Shown here in pieces: positions 20,954-21,047 of a DNA stretch of 21,047 nt (the stretch's first letter is position 1; every line of letters starts with the position of its first letter). A program made the position numbers and the translations under genes. Where the stretch lies: IMG/VR virus record IMGVR_UViG_3300035199_000179, positions 1 through 21,047 of that record. The stretch is one strand, 5' to 3'. Origin of the DNA: a virus. The notes under the pieces are model-generated. The model had not been told where the DNA came from and did no database searches. It saw nothing but the letters and a program-made list of their open reading frames with translations.

Positions 20954-21047
20954 ATGGCTAAATCCTTTTTTTGGTCGAGAAATTGTCCAGTGAAATTGAA
21001 CAATGGCGTGGGCGATATCTGTCAAGTTCGTGATGATTTCCCAGGTA
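20954..21047 (+). CDS. Rightward gene, only N-terminus present
   Basis: Read directly from the bases: an ATG at 20954 with a GAGGTG ribosome site 5 bases before it opens 31 codons to the window end. The visible product is MAKSFFWSRNCPVKLNNGVG followed by DICQVRDDFPG. It is the only convincing plus-strand gene, so it starts a separate operon, probably early or replication genes divergent from the virion operon. Too little is present to name a family. Confidence 0.6.
   Translation, partial: MAKSFFWSRNCPVKLNNGVGDICQVRDDFPG

Noticed and set aside
1-21047. CRISPR array, insertion sequence or integrase-linked attachment site
   Set aside because: No spaced identical repeats, transposase or integrase frames are present; the repeats seen are coding repeats in fibres or the origin-like dyad.

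Overview
The window is most likely part of the genome of a tailed, podovirus-like bacteriophage. Gene content resembles the uncultured marine phages that combine a P22-type portal with an SU10-type capsid protein and neck adaptor. That placement comes from family recognition and was not checked by any search. There is no tape measure, tail sheath or tail tube gene, which fits a short tail. No replication, lysis, integration, tRNA or rRNA gene is visible, so the host is not identified.

Layout: everything from about 20323 down to 1 is one leftward (minus strand) virion operon, packed with 1-8 bp overlaps or very short gaps. In transcription order it encodes a 41-aa basic protein, two proline-rich unknowns (155 and 488 aa), small terminase, large terminase, portal, an 82-aa protein, scaffold and major capsid protein. 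Then come a 2-oxoglutarate/Fe(II) oxygenase-like protein, three small proteins (59, 108 and 102 aa) and the SU10-type neck adaptor. Next is a seven-gene fibre/receptor cassette: two long repeat-bearing fibres, three tandem ~180-aa paralogues, a tail-assembly-chaperone-like protein, and, after a nozzle-like 544-aa protein, a third fibre. The operon ends with a GNAT-like protein, a long coiled-coil protein and a protein cut by the left edge. Four genes were read directly from the bases because they are short or run off the window: 1-808, 11304-11483, 20198-20323 and 20954-21047.

The only long non-coding stretch is about 630 bp (20324-20953), between the leftward operon and a divergent rightward gene cut by the right edge. 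It holds a (TA)n tract, a group of GC-rich inverted repeats, an AT-rich patch, and a 77-bp imperfect dyad (34-bp arms, 27 of 34 positions matching) containing four DnaA-box-like 9-mers. It ends with an operator-like palindrome and a possible promoter. The dyad is the most unusual element and I read it as a candidate replication origin or initiator/regulator site.

How the parts work together: TerS/TerL pump DNA through the portal into a capsid built from MCP on the scaffold. The adaptor and nozzle-like proteins close the neck, the fibre and ~180-aa paralogues probably make up host recognition, and the last three products are candidates for internal or ejection proteins.
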